DNA from: Malurus cyaneus samueli
Lineage: Eukaryota; Chordata; Aves; Passeriformes; Maluridae
Reading direction: 5' to 3'
NCBI GenBank assembly: GCA_009741485.1
Contig: CM019217.1
Span: 42,163,950-42,227,949 of the forward strand
Length of the DNA: 64,000 nt
The notes beneath the pieces are model-generated. The model saw nothing but the letters and a program-made list of their open reading frames with translations, was not told where the DNA came from and searched no databases. A program made the translations under genes and the position numbers. The number at the start of each line of letters is the position of its first letter. Position 1 is the stretch's first letter. Shown here piece after piece: positions 11,740 to 25,785 of the stretch.

Positions 11740-14700
11740 TGCACGGAGTTAAGTGCAAATGCTCCCCTGCATGATACATAAGACCTGCTGCATAAAATTT
11801 GGATTCTCAACAATGTTCTGGGAAATAAAATGCCACAGATAGCTAGTAGGTAAATCCACAGAGTCGCAGAAGATTTCCTCTCTGCCTGTAAATAGATTGT
11901 CATATAGGTGTGTTTACAGCTGAAAAGAAAAAGGAAGACTTCTTTTGGGCCTAGAGTCTCTACGGCTAACTGCACGTGCATTTAAATGATAGATGGGAGA
12001 GCAGTTGCCTGTACCTGCTACTAATTACCCCAGTGGTTACTGCTGCCATACACTACATGAGATGCAGGCTCACCATGTTTCTCAGCCTCATTGGGCTCTG
12101 ATCTGGGCCTCCTACCACATTGCTTTAAACAACTGGCAAGGTGCTTTTTTTGGCAAGGGAGTATTTTCTGTCCTTTGCCACAAAAAGGTGATTTTCAGAG
12201 TTGGGTTCAAATCTGTATACTGGACTAAAAGGCTCCTATGTATTTTGAAAAAGGAGACCAGGAAACCCATTTTATTAATTCTCCATTCACTCCTTGAGTC
12301 CAAACCAGCAAGATTCAAAGCACCACAGTCAGTCATAGAGTCAAAGTCAGGTCTGAAGAAGTTCTGAGAGTGTAGGGAAACAGAAAAGGTCCAGCAAAGT
12401 AAACCTTCCATTTACTGGTGAGGCAGGTGGCCCTTTGGACACTCTTTTCACAAGCAGACCTTTAGCAGGAAGCCTCACTCTGATAAATTACATAGAACCA
12501 ATGCATTTTAATATTATCCTAATTTGGAAAGATAATGTGATTTCAATTAATTGAAATTTGCCAGCTGGTTGGATATGGGCCCGCTTCACCGCGTGTTCAT
12601 ATTATGTTCTCTTTGTAAGTCTGCACTGGGACACATCCTGTCCTCATTTCACAGCTGTAAGTAAATCAATTCAATTTTTTTCGTGGTGCTCCTCACCTAC
12701 CCTTTCAAAAGTCAGGTTTAGAAAGCATCATGTACCATTGCTTTTCTCAGTTCTTACACATCTGCTGAATCATGAAGCTGAGAACTTAATCTAAGATACT
12801 GTTCTTGCCTTCAGCCCTAGAGCCCCAAACAGCTCTTCCTTCAATTCCTTGTTGATTTTGCATTCCACTCTTTTAATCAAGATGTTATGTTTTACCACAT
12901 CATACACTCAAATTTCTATGAGGCATTTTACATCAACACTATTGCTGCTATTACTTTTAGCAACGAAGTGTGTATTCTCACTGAAAGAAAAGGCATCAAA
13001 TCCTTTCTGCTGTAAACAGTGTTGAATGATTTCAATTAATGGATAAGCATCTAATCACCCTCAGTTCTCTATTAATTTATCAAAGTCAAGCTAACACATC
13101 TTTTCTGACTTGTATCATTCTAATCTCCTTTTTAAGGAACTGGAGATTTAGAGGTAATTTCAGATTTCATTTGCCAAAGGCCATGAAGTGGAAATGGTTA
13201 TGTTATATTGCACTCCCATCAAGGTGGAATTGTACCCATTTGCTTTTTCCAGTTTTATGAATCTCATCTATTAGTCCAGGCTTACCCAAAATTAACACAA
13301 ATATTGAAATTCCCTTGAGACAAGTTTCTTGAGTTGGACACAAGTCAGTAAGACTTAGATGGTTATTTTTAGTAGCTGCTGCTTACCAGTCTCCTCAGTT
13401 ACTTTGGGAATAGAAAGTACACTGTCTTCACTGGAGATGCTGTACTAACACAGACTTTTCCATACCTGCAGAAGCATTTATTTTTCATCTGGTGTGAATA
13501 TCAGGATAATTTAGTAGGCTGAAATATAAGTATTCTGAAGTATAACTTCAATGATGGTAAAGTAAACTTACAATTGAATGGACAAAATGCATGATTCTAA
13601 AATCCCATTAATAGAGCATCATGTAGGAAAGCCTGAAGTAGAGCCAAAAAAGTCAGCTACACAAATTAACAGGTATGTCCTATGAGCACAGTGCTCTCAA
13701 TGCAGGAATGGTTTCCATCTCAAGCAAGGTGCTGAGTTGACCCAAATGTATTTCCCCCAGATCTTTAGATAATACCTTAGCATAATGCTTCAAAATCGTA
13801 TGGTTCTTAAGTGGGTTGCTGGCAAGCTGTTAGCTGCCCACACAGAGCTGCCACACACCGCGGGGCCTGCAGACTGCCCCACAGTGGTGGGGCTGTCAAA
13901 CTCAGAGCCCAGACAAACCTGCCATGGGGAGGAACAAGATCAGGCTGGATTTAAGTTGAGCTGGGCCAGATGAAAAACTCTAGCTATTTGAAAAGACTGA
14001 TACCTCCCGAAGGCAGAACGCAACACTGCAAAAATACACAAGCTGACATTCAAAACGTAGCATGATCATGCTAGCACAACTTTGCATGCAAATCAGTTAG
14101 CCCTTGCTTAATCCCCATAGTGATCTCTCTGTAGTGAAATTTTCCATTCTGATTTCATTTTTTGTAGCTGTTCCAGCAGTTCTTAGTGAATAAATGTCAG
14201 ATGTCACTTGGTGATTCTTATGCTTTACTCCCTTTGCTTTCTGTCCCTGATATACCAGAGATGAGTGGTGAGCGACTATAGAAAAGGGAATGTGTTGCTG
14301 GAAGGTTTTTGGTTTTTTTTCTTTCTTTTTCCCTTCTGGATGTTGCAATCTGCTATACATTAAAATGAACAAGTTCACATCTGCAAAGGGAGGCATGAAT
14401 GTTGATTTTATACATTGAATACTTGACAGATTCTTAAAGTCATTACTTTCCAAAATATTATATAGTTCATTATATTGCTTCTTTCCTTGTATGGTGTCAT
14501 TACAAGTTGGAACCTGATTTAATAACCTTGAGAACCAGAATGGTATTATTTAGCAGTTGTAAACATTGTTCTATGGGCAGATCTAAAATAACTCATAGTA
14601 TTGCCCTAAGCTATTAATGCACTTGGTCCTGCATGAAAAAAATCACTCAGTGTAAGATAAAAAACTACAAATCAAAGCTAACAACCTTAGAAAAAGAAAT

Positions 14701-17700
14701 GGAACAGGTTTGCAAAAAGCATTTAGTTTTCCACTGTCTCAACATGTAGCAGCTATTCTTAATACCATAGTACACATATAAGAATCAACTGATACAACAA
14801 ATCTGACTTCCATCTGATAACTGCATTAGCAGTTTTGAATGCATCTGTGCAATGAATAACATTCTTCTCATCCACTCAATTAGCATTAATTTCTCTAAGT
14901 TACCTTATATTAGTCTTAACTAAAACTGCAGATGTTAAAAGTACATTTACAATAACTTGATATTTGCAGTACAAGGATATTTCACTGCCCGTAGTTTGGG
15001 ACATGGTGAGACATGGAGACTGAATTATCATCTTTCAGTGGCTAGAGTAGTCCCAGTTTGAGTGAATTATCCTCACAAGCAGCTTTCCTGAAAATTTCTG
15101 GAAGAATAAATATGGTCCATGACTATAAATTTGGTAGAAGAGACTTTTAATGCCTTAAAAATAACAACTACTCTCCACTACAAAACCAGTACTGATTCAT
15201 CTTTCCATAAGCAGAATCCTGCTGCATTACAACTGAATAAAAAAGGACAGTCTATTTGCAATCATCTGCTGTCTTTGCCAAAGTAAAATTCCTTCTGCTT
15301 TCATAAGATATACAACAGGCACAGAAAGGTATTACTATAATCACTTGTTAAAACTTACTGCACACAAAACTTTTCTGCTTGAAATATACAACTGTAACAA
15401 CTAATTAGATGTGACAAAATATTTTTGTAGGTAGCAATAAATGCACAAGCAATTAGTAATAAAACTTGTGGAAAAGAACAGAAATGCCAGAGTCCTGAAC
15501 ACTGAGAAGGGGAATGCAAACTGGACAATCAAAAAGGTAATAACTCAGCTTCTGTAGCTTTACCTGCTCTTCAGTGTGACTTAGCTGGTCATGACCAGAT
15601 GTGGCACTGAAAATAGAGCTTTCATTATTTCCTGCATCAAAAAAAAGATCAAAATCCATTCATCAAGCTGTAAACAGGACAGCTGAATTGAATGCAGAGA
15701 ACCAACTATTTTTCTCATTAATTTCCAATTACAGGAAGGACTGAACACTCTTTCTTAGCTTTGTTTTTGATTTTCAATGAATATAATGGAATTAACATTA
15801 CTCAGTTCAGTGGTTCATAGGATTGAGCAGAAATGTGTCGAGCTACAAAGGATCAAATCATAGTTGCTTTATTCAGGCATGAACAGGCTTACTCTTTGTA
15901 TGTGTGTGATAGGACCCCTAATGCAGAAGAGTTTTTAGGCTCTTATCCAATAGTGTAGTGGGCAGGACTAGGAACTTGGTCCTACAAATCCATTTAGATC
16001 AGGAGTCCTTGTGTAAATTAAGAACTATCATCTCTACTGATTCACACTTTAGAAGTATGTTCTGGTAATAGCATTAATATTTTGCATTGCTTAAGAGCTT
16101 CTTCTAGTCCACCTCTATTTACACCCTTCATTCTGGGGGTTGCTGATATGCTTTCTGAATGAAGGCATAATCCCGTGAGGCACTGAGTTCCACCCAAAAG
16201 GATGCTGACAACCTCAGCATCTTCAACTCCTCCATCTCCTGATAAATGTTAAATTTTGGGCTATTGAAAGTCACGGAGCACTAAGAAATGACAATATAAG
16301 AGTTTATGTCTACAAATCCACTCTAAATACCTAACTAGACATAGATTATAGCCTAAGGAGAGAATAGTATTTTTTATCAATTTGAACATAATTGGAGTGG
16401 TATTCTTTTCAAAATGGATTGTGACAGGGCGCAACACGCAATAGTATTAGAAACATAATATGAAATAAGTAGTTCAAAGACCTGCTGTCAACCTAAACAC
16501 ATTTTATGGAATGATCTGTGATCCACATGGCTGTGAAGCTGAAGTTCTTTTTTTTATGGTGCTGTAGGAATGAGAGACTGATGCCAGTGTTCGATCAATA
16601 AAGAAAAATGTTGGCAAAAGTCTGGAATATATTGCATTCTTAACTGGATGACATGAACTCCAGTGGTTAGTTGTGGGATACCTTTGAAAAATTACTGGAA
16701 AAAGCTTTTAAAAAATTGCTTTTCATTTGTAGTGTATTTCCATTCAGTGAATTGGCAAGGAAATAACAATGAGGATTTATTGGTATGAATAATGCATCAT
16801 TCGTATATTCTTCATACTCTTGTCCAGCTGGCAGTCCAGTTGCTGCAGCATTACCTGGATTTCCAGATAAAAACTAAAGTATTATTTGAAATATTAATAC
16901 TAAAGTATGCTTGACTCTATGTTCTTTTGCAGTAAATACCTAAGTAAAAATTTCACTGCTCTTCATATGTCAGATTATTCTAATAGATTTATAATATGTA
17001 GAAATTCTACCTATATTGATGGAGGAAGGGGTGGAAAAAAATTAGTATAATTGGTATAATTAAGCTTCTCAGCCCTTAGCCATAACATTCTACCTTATGG
17101 AAAAAAATCCTGCAGAAACTATATCTGCTTTACAAAGGTATAAATGAATGAAGGGAATAAATGAGACCTTTTAAAAATTCTGAAAATATAAGGACTATTG
17201 CTGTTTACTAAAGTGACCTGATGTTTTAAAAGACTTTTACTACTTCTGAGTTGGAAAAATACATGGGATGAAATCCTCCATGTTCCATTTTGAACTTTAT
17301 TTCTGCCAAGATAATTTATATAGTTCTGTGAATAAAGCAACTGATGAGAAATTCAGTGTTCGTGATTTTGTATGTCCCCCATGTTAAAGTTTTTTTAAAA
17401 ATTTCTGATGAATTCATGTTTTAGGAAGTGATATCAACTACTTTGAACATGTGCCTGATGCCTTTTTTTTACATAAATTAATCAATTTTAAGAAACTTGG
17501 AAAATTAAACTTTGCATCCGAGCTGTACATTCTTAAATATTACAGCCCAGTTCCTTGGGAGCTCTTGACCTCTTCTCTGGAAAAGCTCCAGATGGCCTAA
17601 ATGAAACTCTGATGTGCTTCTGTAGATGATGCCAAGCCGACATTCAGGTGAATCATTAGAACACATTCTCTCCACTAGTTGACTCTGTGCAATGTGGAAC

Positions 17701-20700
17701 AGGGAAGCTCTTCAGATGCAGAGATACTTGGTCAATAAGGAGATGTAGGGACTGTAGGTTAGAATAAGAGAGATCTGGGAAAAGTGTCATAATGGTTGGG
17801 GCAGACAAAAGAGCAGGTGTGTTTACACTGGAGTTTAGTTTTGCTAAGACAAAACCTTTTGAAACATATATTTCCACTGATTATAATCCCATGGCTGTTT
17901 TGCAGAATTAGAACTCTTATGGAAACATTCTGTGAGATCCCCAACATACCCACAGTGGGGGTGCAGGGTCTGCAGCACAAAATGATTCACTTTTATGTTG
18001 AACAAATCAGTGCAATGAAGGCCTGAGTAAAGTTGTGGAAAAGTCATTCTCTGAGATGGAAATGGGGACAAATAGGTTTGCTGTGGTAAGACAATCTGGC
18101 CTGGAGATTGACAGGAAATAAAAGAGGATGAAGTACAAAGAGAAAACAAATCTGAGTGCTAGGGAGTAACGGTGGACCAGTTATGAAGGCAAGAAGGTGG
18201 ATTAGCAAAGAGAATTTAAATCCAGTATGGAGAGATAAAAGAAGGAGGACAAGACTTTAATTAATAATGAGTGCAGTAGATGTAGTAACAAATTAATTGA
18301 GAAGGATGAAAGGGAGGAGGTCAAAGAGAGGAAGACTAGGGAAGAGACAGGAAGAAGATAAATGAGAGGAAATGTCAAGTAGTGACTCAGAGTTAGGGAG
18401 GACAGACACTCCATAATAGAAATGTTGCTCCCATGCCTCATTCCTGGTTGGCTGTTCCTGCTTTTCAGTACTCTATGTTTTCCTGTACTCCTGTTAGATT
18501 CCTGATGTTCTCTAACCTATGGATTTATTCACCATATCTTCTTAGATGGAGCTCATTAACCAGTTAATCAGGAATCTCAGTTTAGCCTTTAAAAATGCTG
18601 TTTGGAAGCTGATGTTGTCAATACGATTCCTGTTCTCTTCTGTTGAATTAGTGTTCACATGAAGAATCATAGCTATGTAATTGTCTCAGCACTACTCCTG
18701 CTCTGTGTGGACTGAAGTACCAGAAGACTAAAGCTGAAGTGCAACAGTTATACAAAAAAATCTGGTTCAATTAAACATGTTCAACAATCAAAATTCTTGG
18801 TATCAATACTATTCTAAATAACATAAACATAAAATACCTGCCAGATAAAGTAAATCAAGACACGTTATTTTTCTGCTTCAAACTCAGTAGATATAAATAT
18901 TCCATTCAAATAAATGTGACAGATCTTAGTACAACTATTTGATAGACAATCTGCATTCAAGCTGTTAAGTTCTAGATAAATTGCCAATATTGGTAGCAAA
19001 ATTATGCTGCTGTGCCATAAATACTCTCAGCTGAGTTTCATTTCTCCAAAGAGCCATTTCAAAGCCATTGAATATTAATCTATAAATAGCTTAGAATTGT
19101 TTCAGTATGAAAAAAATCTTGTAACGCTATAAGTGGGTTTTATCAGTGTTTGAAATAATCTGTTTATATCATAAGTGTTTGGAATAATACAGTTTACCTT
19201 TAATTTTACTGGACTGGATATAGTGATGAAACTTTATAACTACATGTCGCAAACTATTTTTTTCAAACAGCAGTGGTTAGTTAAGCTTGGAAATACTAAT
19301 CAGAATTTGTACTCTGATTGCACATCCGTATCTTGCAATGCTCAGTGAAAGTAAGACAGGCAGGAAGAGCAACAGTTACCCAGAATTCAGTAGTTCTTTA
19401 GAGCTGACACAAAGATGCCATCTCTAGTTGTGATCATGACAGAATTTCATGCATGTTGCTCAAACCAAAGATATTAGTGATCAATAAATCATGTAATCTG
19501 ATTAAAAAGGAGCCAGAAATCTTCTGCCATAAATAACCAAAGTCATCACACACATAGTCATAAATAGGTAAACATTCATGAGTGCCTGAGCAAGCCTGTC
19601 ATCTGGGCACTTACTCAAATCCTCATGCACTTGCTCAAGCATGTGCCTGAGAGCACACGGCATTTGAATACAGAGGTGTGTCTGAATGGGGGTGTGAAAT
19701 GACAGGAGCATTCTACTCTGCAAGCATACAGAAGAAAGTGAATGCTTTGACAGGGAGACCTTCACATCCAGACCACTCTGCATATCCCATGGGGAAATGC
19801 TGACTTTCAGACTGGCAACTGCTGCCCTTTCAGGCCTCAAGGTAGTCCATGCTGAAGTTCGGCCAACACATTACGCAGTATAAGTGACAGCCACGTTCCA
19901 CATTTTACATGCTGACTTTGGAACCCCATCAAGACCCAAATGAGCTAGCAGGTGCCAGAAGTGGGTAGTGTTCTTTTAAACAGTTTGGGAGACCTCTAGT
20001 GGGCCTCCTTCCTTGTCTCCTGATGTAGCTCCCACAGCCTATGTAAAGCAAAGTTGCATTGTAACTTGGACTATATATGTGTATGTAACTGAATAAATCA
20101 TTGGAGTTCTTATATACGATTGCTCCAAAACAATACTCGTAAGTGGAAACCACACAAAAGTACAACCAGGACTTTGATCTCAAATGTTTGAGTCATTTTG
20201 AAACATGATTAAGCTATGCCTCATCAAGCAGAACAACAGTGATATGCTTAGAAGTCTCTTTTGAAATGCTTATTTTTGGGTGTATTTTTAAGACCCATTT
20301 TAGGATTTGCAAAGTAGAAAGGGCACCTTTCATTTAGAGGTGTGATTCAAGTGACCAATGTTTGGAGTTCCTTCTCTGTTAGTTTCTGAGCAGTCCATGC
20401 CACGCAAGCATCAACATAATTGAAGCCTCTTTATACTTCACATTTTTCTTCGTTATATTTTCAAAGGTAGCATGGAAATGGGACAAGAAGTCGTCAACTC
20501 ATTTACAAATTCAGTAGGAATGGACAGTAAGACTGAAACACTAAAATTTATTGTTACTTTATTTACAGAACTTTCTAATACAGCCTTTTCACTGCACATG
20601 AGAAAGATTAGAAGAGTTGTGTTTATTTGTACAAATGTCTCTTTTCCAATTTCTTGGTGATCATGAGAGCAGAATATTTTATTACTGCTTTTCTAAAAGG

Positions 20701-23112
20701 CAATCAGTATTTGTAATGCAATTTTCATTTTCATATTTATCATTCATCTATAAAAATAATAAACATAATATTTAATAACTAATTTAATACTTAAAAGTAA
20801 TTCCATAATGTGAACATAAGCATTTGAAGCTAGCCCTTTTATACCAACAACTAATGCATGTGTAACAACACTGAAATCAGGAGCACTTTGCACAAAAGTG
20901 GACACTTGCCTGTGCATCTGGATGAGCAGATATTTATTAGTTCTAAGTTTTGCAAAATACTGTTTTGCCTTTAGTATGATATTACAAGGATTATACAGGT
21001 ACATTTGGAATACATGGGAATATAAAAGTATGGATATATTAATTCCTTTTTCGCTCCCTATTCTTATTAAGAAGTGAAACAAGCTTTGGAGAGAAAAGGG
21101 AATCATTCTGCTTTTCCCAACAGTGGGTCATGCAAAGATGTGTAAATGCCTAGCTCTAACTCTTGTGAGACATGAATTTGGTAGAAGTAACTGCATTTGC
21201 AGAGGTACACATCTCCAGAAGGATTTTCCTTTGGTTATACATCATGCCTTAAAATGGGTTTATATCTCAGCCTTTTGCTGTTTTCCCCACAAACACTGTA
21301 CTCCTCGCCCTATTCCTTCTCAGGTGAGAAATGTTTATTGAATTGCAAATGCCATGGAGGGGGAAAAGAGCCTTTCTGAAGCAGCACAAAGGAAAAGGAA
21401 ATAATACACTTCCTCACAGAACTTGCTTGGGATGTTTAGGGCTCCCTGAAATCAGTCCATATCTCTTTGCAAGAGCTCAAATCAGAAAGGGCAGTCTGTG
21501 AACATCTACACACCTTGCTAGTTCCAGCCCACTTCCAAAAGTAATGGGGGACTCTTCTTGGACAAGGCATGGAACATGTGTGACCACCCACCTCTGCTGG
21601 CATGGTGATCATATTATTTTGAGTTTGGTGTGGGGAATTCTATTTGCTGATGTAAGTGAATGTTTTGAAGATTGTGTGATGAATGTATATTTTAATGGTT
21701 ACTCTGTTAATAATAATCACAGAGAAAGCCTTTTGATTTCAAATGTATTTATAGCTTGGGAGTACAAAGGCTATACAACATCACAGTAAGTCTCTGATAT
21801 ACTAACAGGCCAAATTTCCATTGCCTTCTCTGGTGGCTAAGTCTCAATACAATAAATTCCTGTGGGATAATCCAGATAGTTTAAATTTTATTCAAGGAAA
21901 ATAAATACTCCTTCCAAAAATAGTTCTAAATGAGGATGATAAAAAACAGAGTCATAAAACAATCTGAAAATATGTCAAATCAGTGTGTCTGTTCTACAGA
22001 GCAAGGCCTGCATCTCAGACTATTTGAATATTGCAATTTATAGAGAAATGTCTGTTGCAATATTTAAATTGGAAAATACTTGGTATACATTTTATATACT
22101 GCATTACAAAACCTTTGGGAAAAAAAAGTCTTTGAAAGACTACAGAGTGTAAACTAATAATTGTGAGATGAGTTAATGTGAGGTGATTGATGAAAAACCA
22201 AAAACTGAAGTGCAATTCTAACCATGGAGAAAACTTAGAATCATGAAACTCTATGTAGTTAACAGCATACATTTTTTAGGTATGTAGAAAAGAAGATATT
22301 CAAAGAAATTTGTACTGAGCATTGAATCACCAGAACTCTTAGCTGCATCAGCATCGTGGTTCCCAGTGAAATTCAGTATAGGCAATATACACTAGCAGGA
22401 ATTACCTGAACTTCACATACAGTAGTTTGTCAGAATTATCTAGCCATTTAGAATGCTTTTTTAATGCCAATATTTCTGTGGGTTATTACATGAGTAGGTC
22501 ATGTAAAAAGTTAAAGGTATGAACAAGAAATACTATATACAATGGAACATTCTATTTTCATTCACTCTATAATGTTAGATTAGGCCTTCACTTGGAATGT
22601 CATGTTCTGTTTGTCCCACCCCAAATAAAACACAACAAAAACAGATGGCACTTGAGAAGCCTTGGAGGTATAGAGGTGTTCATGTGAGAACCATAGTAAA
22701 AAAGCCTAGCTGGGAAAGGATGTGATATGGCTGCAACTCAGAAGATGAACAGGGTAAAGAAGGCAAATATAAATTATTTATTTTCATAACCCATGCACAT
22801 GCAAATACCTGATGAAACTGGAGAGAAGTAACATTAAAAATAAACATAGATAGCTGGTGATAAATACTTAGCATGAATTTCAGAGAATATTGGACATTTT
22901 TAAGGATAGAGATTACAACACATAATATTTTGGGTGGAGTTTGCAACAGAAGCATTTTTGAAAAGAAGTAAAATCTTAATGATCAAAAATATATCCTGAT
23001 CTTTAATTACAGGGGGTTTAGAATGAAAGATTCCTCCCTAGGCAGTGTTATTCCATATTCATCCACTATGTGGTTTCTTGCATTTTCCTTTGAAAAGCCT
23101 GAGCCAGGACCA
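11740..23112. other. Intergenic sequence, no gene seen
   Basis: Mostly AT-rich and without a recognised gene or RNA. Open frames such as 11993-12367 (plus, 124 codons), 14097-14453 (minus, 118 codons) and 20744-21106 (minus, 120 codons) have no recognisable motif and are flanked by stops in sequence of ordinary composition. A purine-rich stretch lies at about 18200-18380. A possible but unproven LTR-like end is near 19930-20110 (AATAAA within TGAATAAATCATTGG). A modestly GC-rich patch is at about 13800-13980. Confidence 0.5.
18200..18380. repeat. Purine-rich low-complexity stretch
   Basis: The + strand is dominated by A and G (repeated GAGAGG, GAAG and GGAGG words). On the other strand this gives a leucine/serine-rich open frame (18202-18441), an artefact of the polypyrimidine composition. 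Confidence 0.6.
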
Positions 23113-23577
23113 TGGAATCACAGAATCTTTTACGTTGGAAAAGACCAAGATGACAAAGTACAACCACAAACACATCACTGCCAAGTCCGCACTAAAATGT
23201 GTTCCTACATGACATATCTCCATATCTTTTAAACACCTCCAGGACTGATGACTACTGCTTCCTCAGGCAGCTTCTTCCAATGCTCCACAACCCTTCTTGT
23301 GAAGAGGTTTCCCTTCATACCCAATCTAAACCTCGCCTGACCTAACTTGATGCTGTTTCACCTTGGCATGTCGCTTTTTACTTGGGAGAAGAGACCAACC
23401 CCTACCTTGCTATAACTTCCTTTCAGGCAGCTGAAGAGAGCGATAGGGTCTCTCCCCTGAGCCTCCTTTTCTCCAGGATAAACAACTCTAGATCTGAGAG
23501 CTGGTCCTCATAGGATTGTGCTCCAGAACCTTCACCAGCCCCCCTGCCCTTCCCTGGGCATGCTCCAGCACCTCCAG
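23113..23577 (-). mobile_element. CR1 LINE 3' fragment
   Basis: It starts with AATCACAGAATC, the reversed CR1 terminal repeat. It runs through 'gttggaaaagaccaagatga', 'cttcttccaatgctccacaa', 'cttgggagaagagaccaacc', 'cctgagcctccttttctcca' and 'ctccagcacctcca'. This is the common avian CR1 3' region, reverse-complemented. It belongs to a different CR1 subgroup from the copy at 266-987. It is 5'-truncated, and the open frames across it (23023-23232 plus, 23423-23710 minus) are not genes. Confidence 0.9.
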
Positions 23578-24739
23578 ATGAAAAACTGGTCTGATGCAGC
23601 CTAGATTTTTCAATGGATGGTTTATTTTTCATGTCCACAGTACAAGACATTAGGTTCATGTTTTTCTGAGTGAACTTGCCATCAATTCTCCGATCTACAA
23701 AGAATCCCACAAAATCCTGAGGCAGTGAAGGTCAGGCTACAGTGTAATACTTCATTTATTTAATTAAAAAAAAAACCCAAAATACTGCTTGTAATCATCA
23801 GGGTAGAAGACCTGAAAAGTTGTACATGCTATTTTAATTTCCATTTAAAAATAACAACTCTGAAGCCAAAACAATTGCAAGGATAACAATAATAAAACTA
23901 TGCAGTCTGCTTTGTGCAGTACATTTCTGCCTTCATGCTCTGTAAGTGAAGGGTTGCTATTTACGGTATGCTCCAAGTCTGCTTTTCAGAAGACAGCCCA
24001 ACTTGGCTGGACAGCTTTCAGTTGCTACTGGAAATATGTCACTTATTAGGAACAGAGGGGTTGTTTATCACTGTCTCAAGGGTTACTTTGGCTGAAGCAA
24101 AGAAACAGCTCAGTTATATAATGGAAAGAGCTGGGTCAAAGGAGAAGAAATTTATGTAGCATGTGCTTGAAACTCTGGCAATGCAGATTCAGTTTCTCTT
24201 TTGTGTGTTCTTGCACATATCATGGTTATATGGGCCCCCCAAAAATATATATGGCTGTATAGGTCCCGCAACCATCCCCAAAAACACCTTGCAACTACGG
24301 GGGCTGAAGTCACAAATTTAAGAAACCCTCCCAAAACTTCTCAGTTGAGATGAAAATATTTGCCCTAATTGTTTCTTTTGCCCTCCTGGTATCCAGGTAG
24401 TGCTCAGTCCTGTTAAACAGACCCACTGCACAGCCATAGTTCAAGTCCTCTAGCAAACTAGAAATGCAATTTCTAGCCAAAATCCGTGTGGGTGCTGAAC
24501 ATCAGTCCTTCTAGTTCTCACCAGCATCAATAGGGGAATACTCCTTGTCATAATCTCAGTTGGGGTTTCTGGTGAAAAGCTAAAAGGAGCCCAATCCTGT
24601 CTGCTTTACGGATACCAGCTCACCGAGTACTGCATGGCGTTGCAACAAGCCAGGGACAGTTACAAAGAACTGAACCTGTGTTTCCATCTGCTTATGTAAA
24701 TGTTAGATGTCTCAGTTCAGGGTAACCAAAACAACTCCT
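23578..24739. other. Intergenic sequence just upstream of the CpG island
   Basis: I recognise no gene. The stretch could hold distal promoter elements of PDGFC, but I can assign no specific site. Open frames here are 60-63 codons and unremarkable. Confidence 0.5.
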
Positions 24740-24808
24740 AGTACAAAAAAAATCCAACAAAAAACAAAAAACCAAAAAAAAACCAAACAAACCCAAACAA
24801 ACAAAGAA
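24740..24808. repeat. A-rich low-complexity tract
   Basis: Runs of A interrupted by single or double C (patterns such as AAACAAACCC), ending about 150 bases before the CpG island. It resembles a degraded A-rich simple repeat. Confidence 0.8.
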
Positions 24809-25497
24809 GAAAAAGTATTCAGAGACTTTTTAAAACCTCCTCTCAGTGCTTTAGTTCCCTTCAAGGGCACTTTAGTGAAATGTTAACAAGCATCAAGTTT
24901 TCAAGCACAAACCCAATTACCACAATAACAACTCAGTAAACAAACACAGGTAAGTCACACCTCGCCCTAATGACGAAGCCCACAAACTGACTCCGGACCC
25001 CGATGATCTCGGTTCCCCCTCGGGGGAAGGCGGCTAAAGCCCGCTTGCTGAGGTGGATGGAGCTGCAGGAGACGCCCCCGGTTCCCTCCCCAGCACCTGT
25101 TGCGCCGCCACTTGGCCGCAAGAGAGGGGGCAGCAGCGGGGGCCGCCCCGCTCGCCTCCTTCTTCCCACCGACAACTTCCCGGGGCGTAAACGGCCGCGC
25201 CAGGTGCCGCCCTCGCCGTGATGGGCCGGCGGCCGTGGGAGGGAGGGGGCAGCCGGCAGACACGGCCCGGGCTGCAGCGCGGCGCCAGTTGCGGGCGAGG
25301 GAAGCGCTGGAGTGAGAGCGGGCTGCCCCGCCCCCCGCGCCCCCCGCTGCCGGCTGACAGGTGCGCGCTGCTCCGCGCCGCCACCAGCGCCCCGCACCAG
25401 CCCCGCTCCTCGACCCCGCCGCCACGGCCACGGATGTTTAGTCCTTGGGAAGCTGGTCTGGTCCAGATTTTCCTTTGATCCTTTTTTTTCTTTCTTT

Positions 25498-25502
<5 letters not shown>

Positions 25503-25534
<32 letters not shown>
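25503..25534 (+). repeat. 32-base poly-T tract in the PDGFC leader or core promoter
   Basis: An uninterrupted T run preceded by T/C-rich sequence (25474-25502) and followed at once by a polypurine segment (25535-25570) with an alternating AG run and an A11-12 run. The T and A tracts could pair. The length should be treated as approximate. Confidence 0.9.
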
Positions 25535-25539
<5 letters not shown>

Positions 25540-25540
<1 letters not shown>

Positions 25541-25785
25541 AGAGAGAGGAGGGAAAAAAAAAAAGCCAAAGGAAAACAAACCTGGAGACACAGAAAAGGG
25601 CTCTAGGAAAAATTTTTGGATGGGATTATGTGGAAACTACCCTGCAATTCTCCGCTGCCAGAGCAGGCTCAGTGCTGCCTTCTCCCCAGCGGCGCAGCCC
25701 GCGCCGGCGCTGCTGAGAGACGCCCGGGCCTCGGTGCCGCGCCGCCAGTGCCTGCTGTGCCGGAGCCCCTCGCCCCGCCGGCCCA
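25540..25785 (+). other. PDGFC: PDGFC exon 1, 5' untranslated leader
   Basis: The segment at 25611-25675 (including GGATGGGATTATGTGGAAAC and CTGCCAGAGCAGGCTC) corresponds closely to the mammalian PDGFC 5' UTR as I remember it, where the same block lies upstream of the start codon. This conserved leader, together with the signal peptide and donor that follow, identifies the gene and strand. The 5' limit given here is nominal because the transcription start is unknown. The leader becomes very GC-rich from 25680 to 25785. Confidence 0.75.

Noticed and set aside
11993..12367. 124-codon plus-strand frame as a gene
   Set aside because: No domain or signal is recognised. A 99-codon minus-strand frame covers the same bases, and the region is of ordinary composition.
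19502..20130. Possible LTR with an AATAAA near 20091
   Set aside because: There is a TATA-like stretch and a poly(A)-type signal, but I could not define TG...CA ends, a target duplication or a match to a family I know.
24933..25431. Two overlapping 154-codon minus-strand frames in the CpG island
   Set aside because: Both are rich in A, G, P and R, as expected where stops are rare in GC-rich DNA. They overlap other long frames on both strands and match no family I know.
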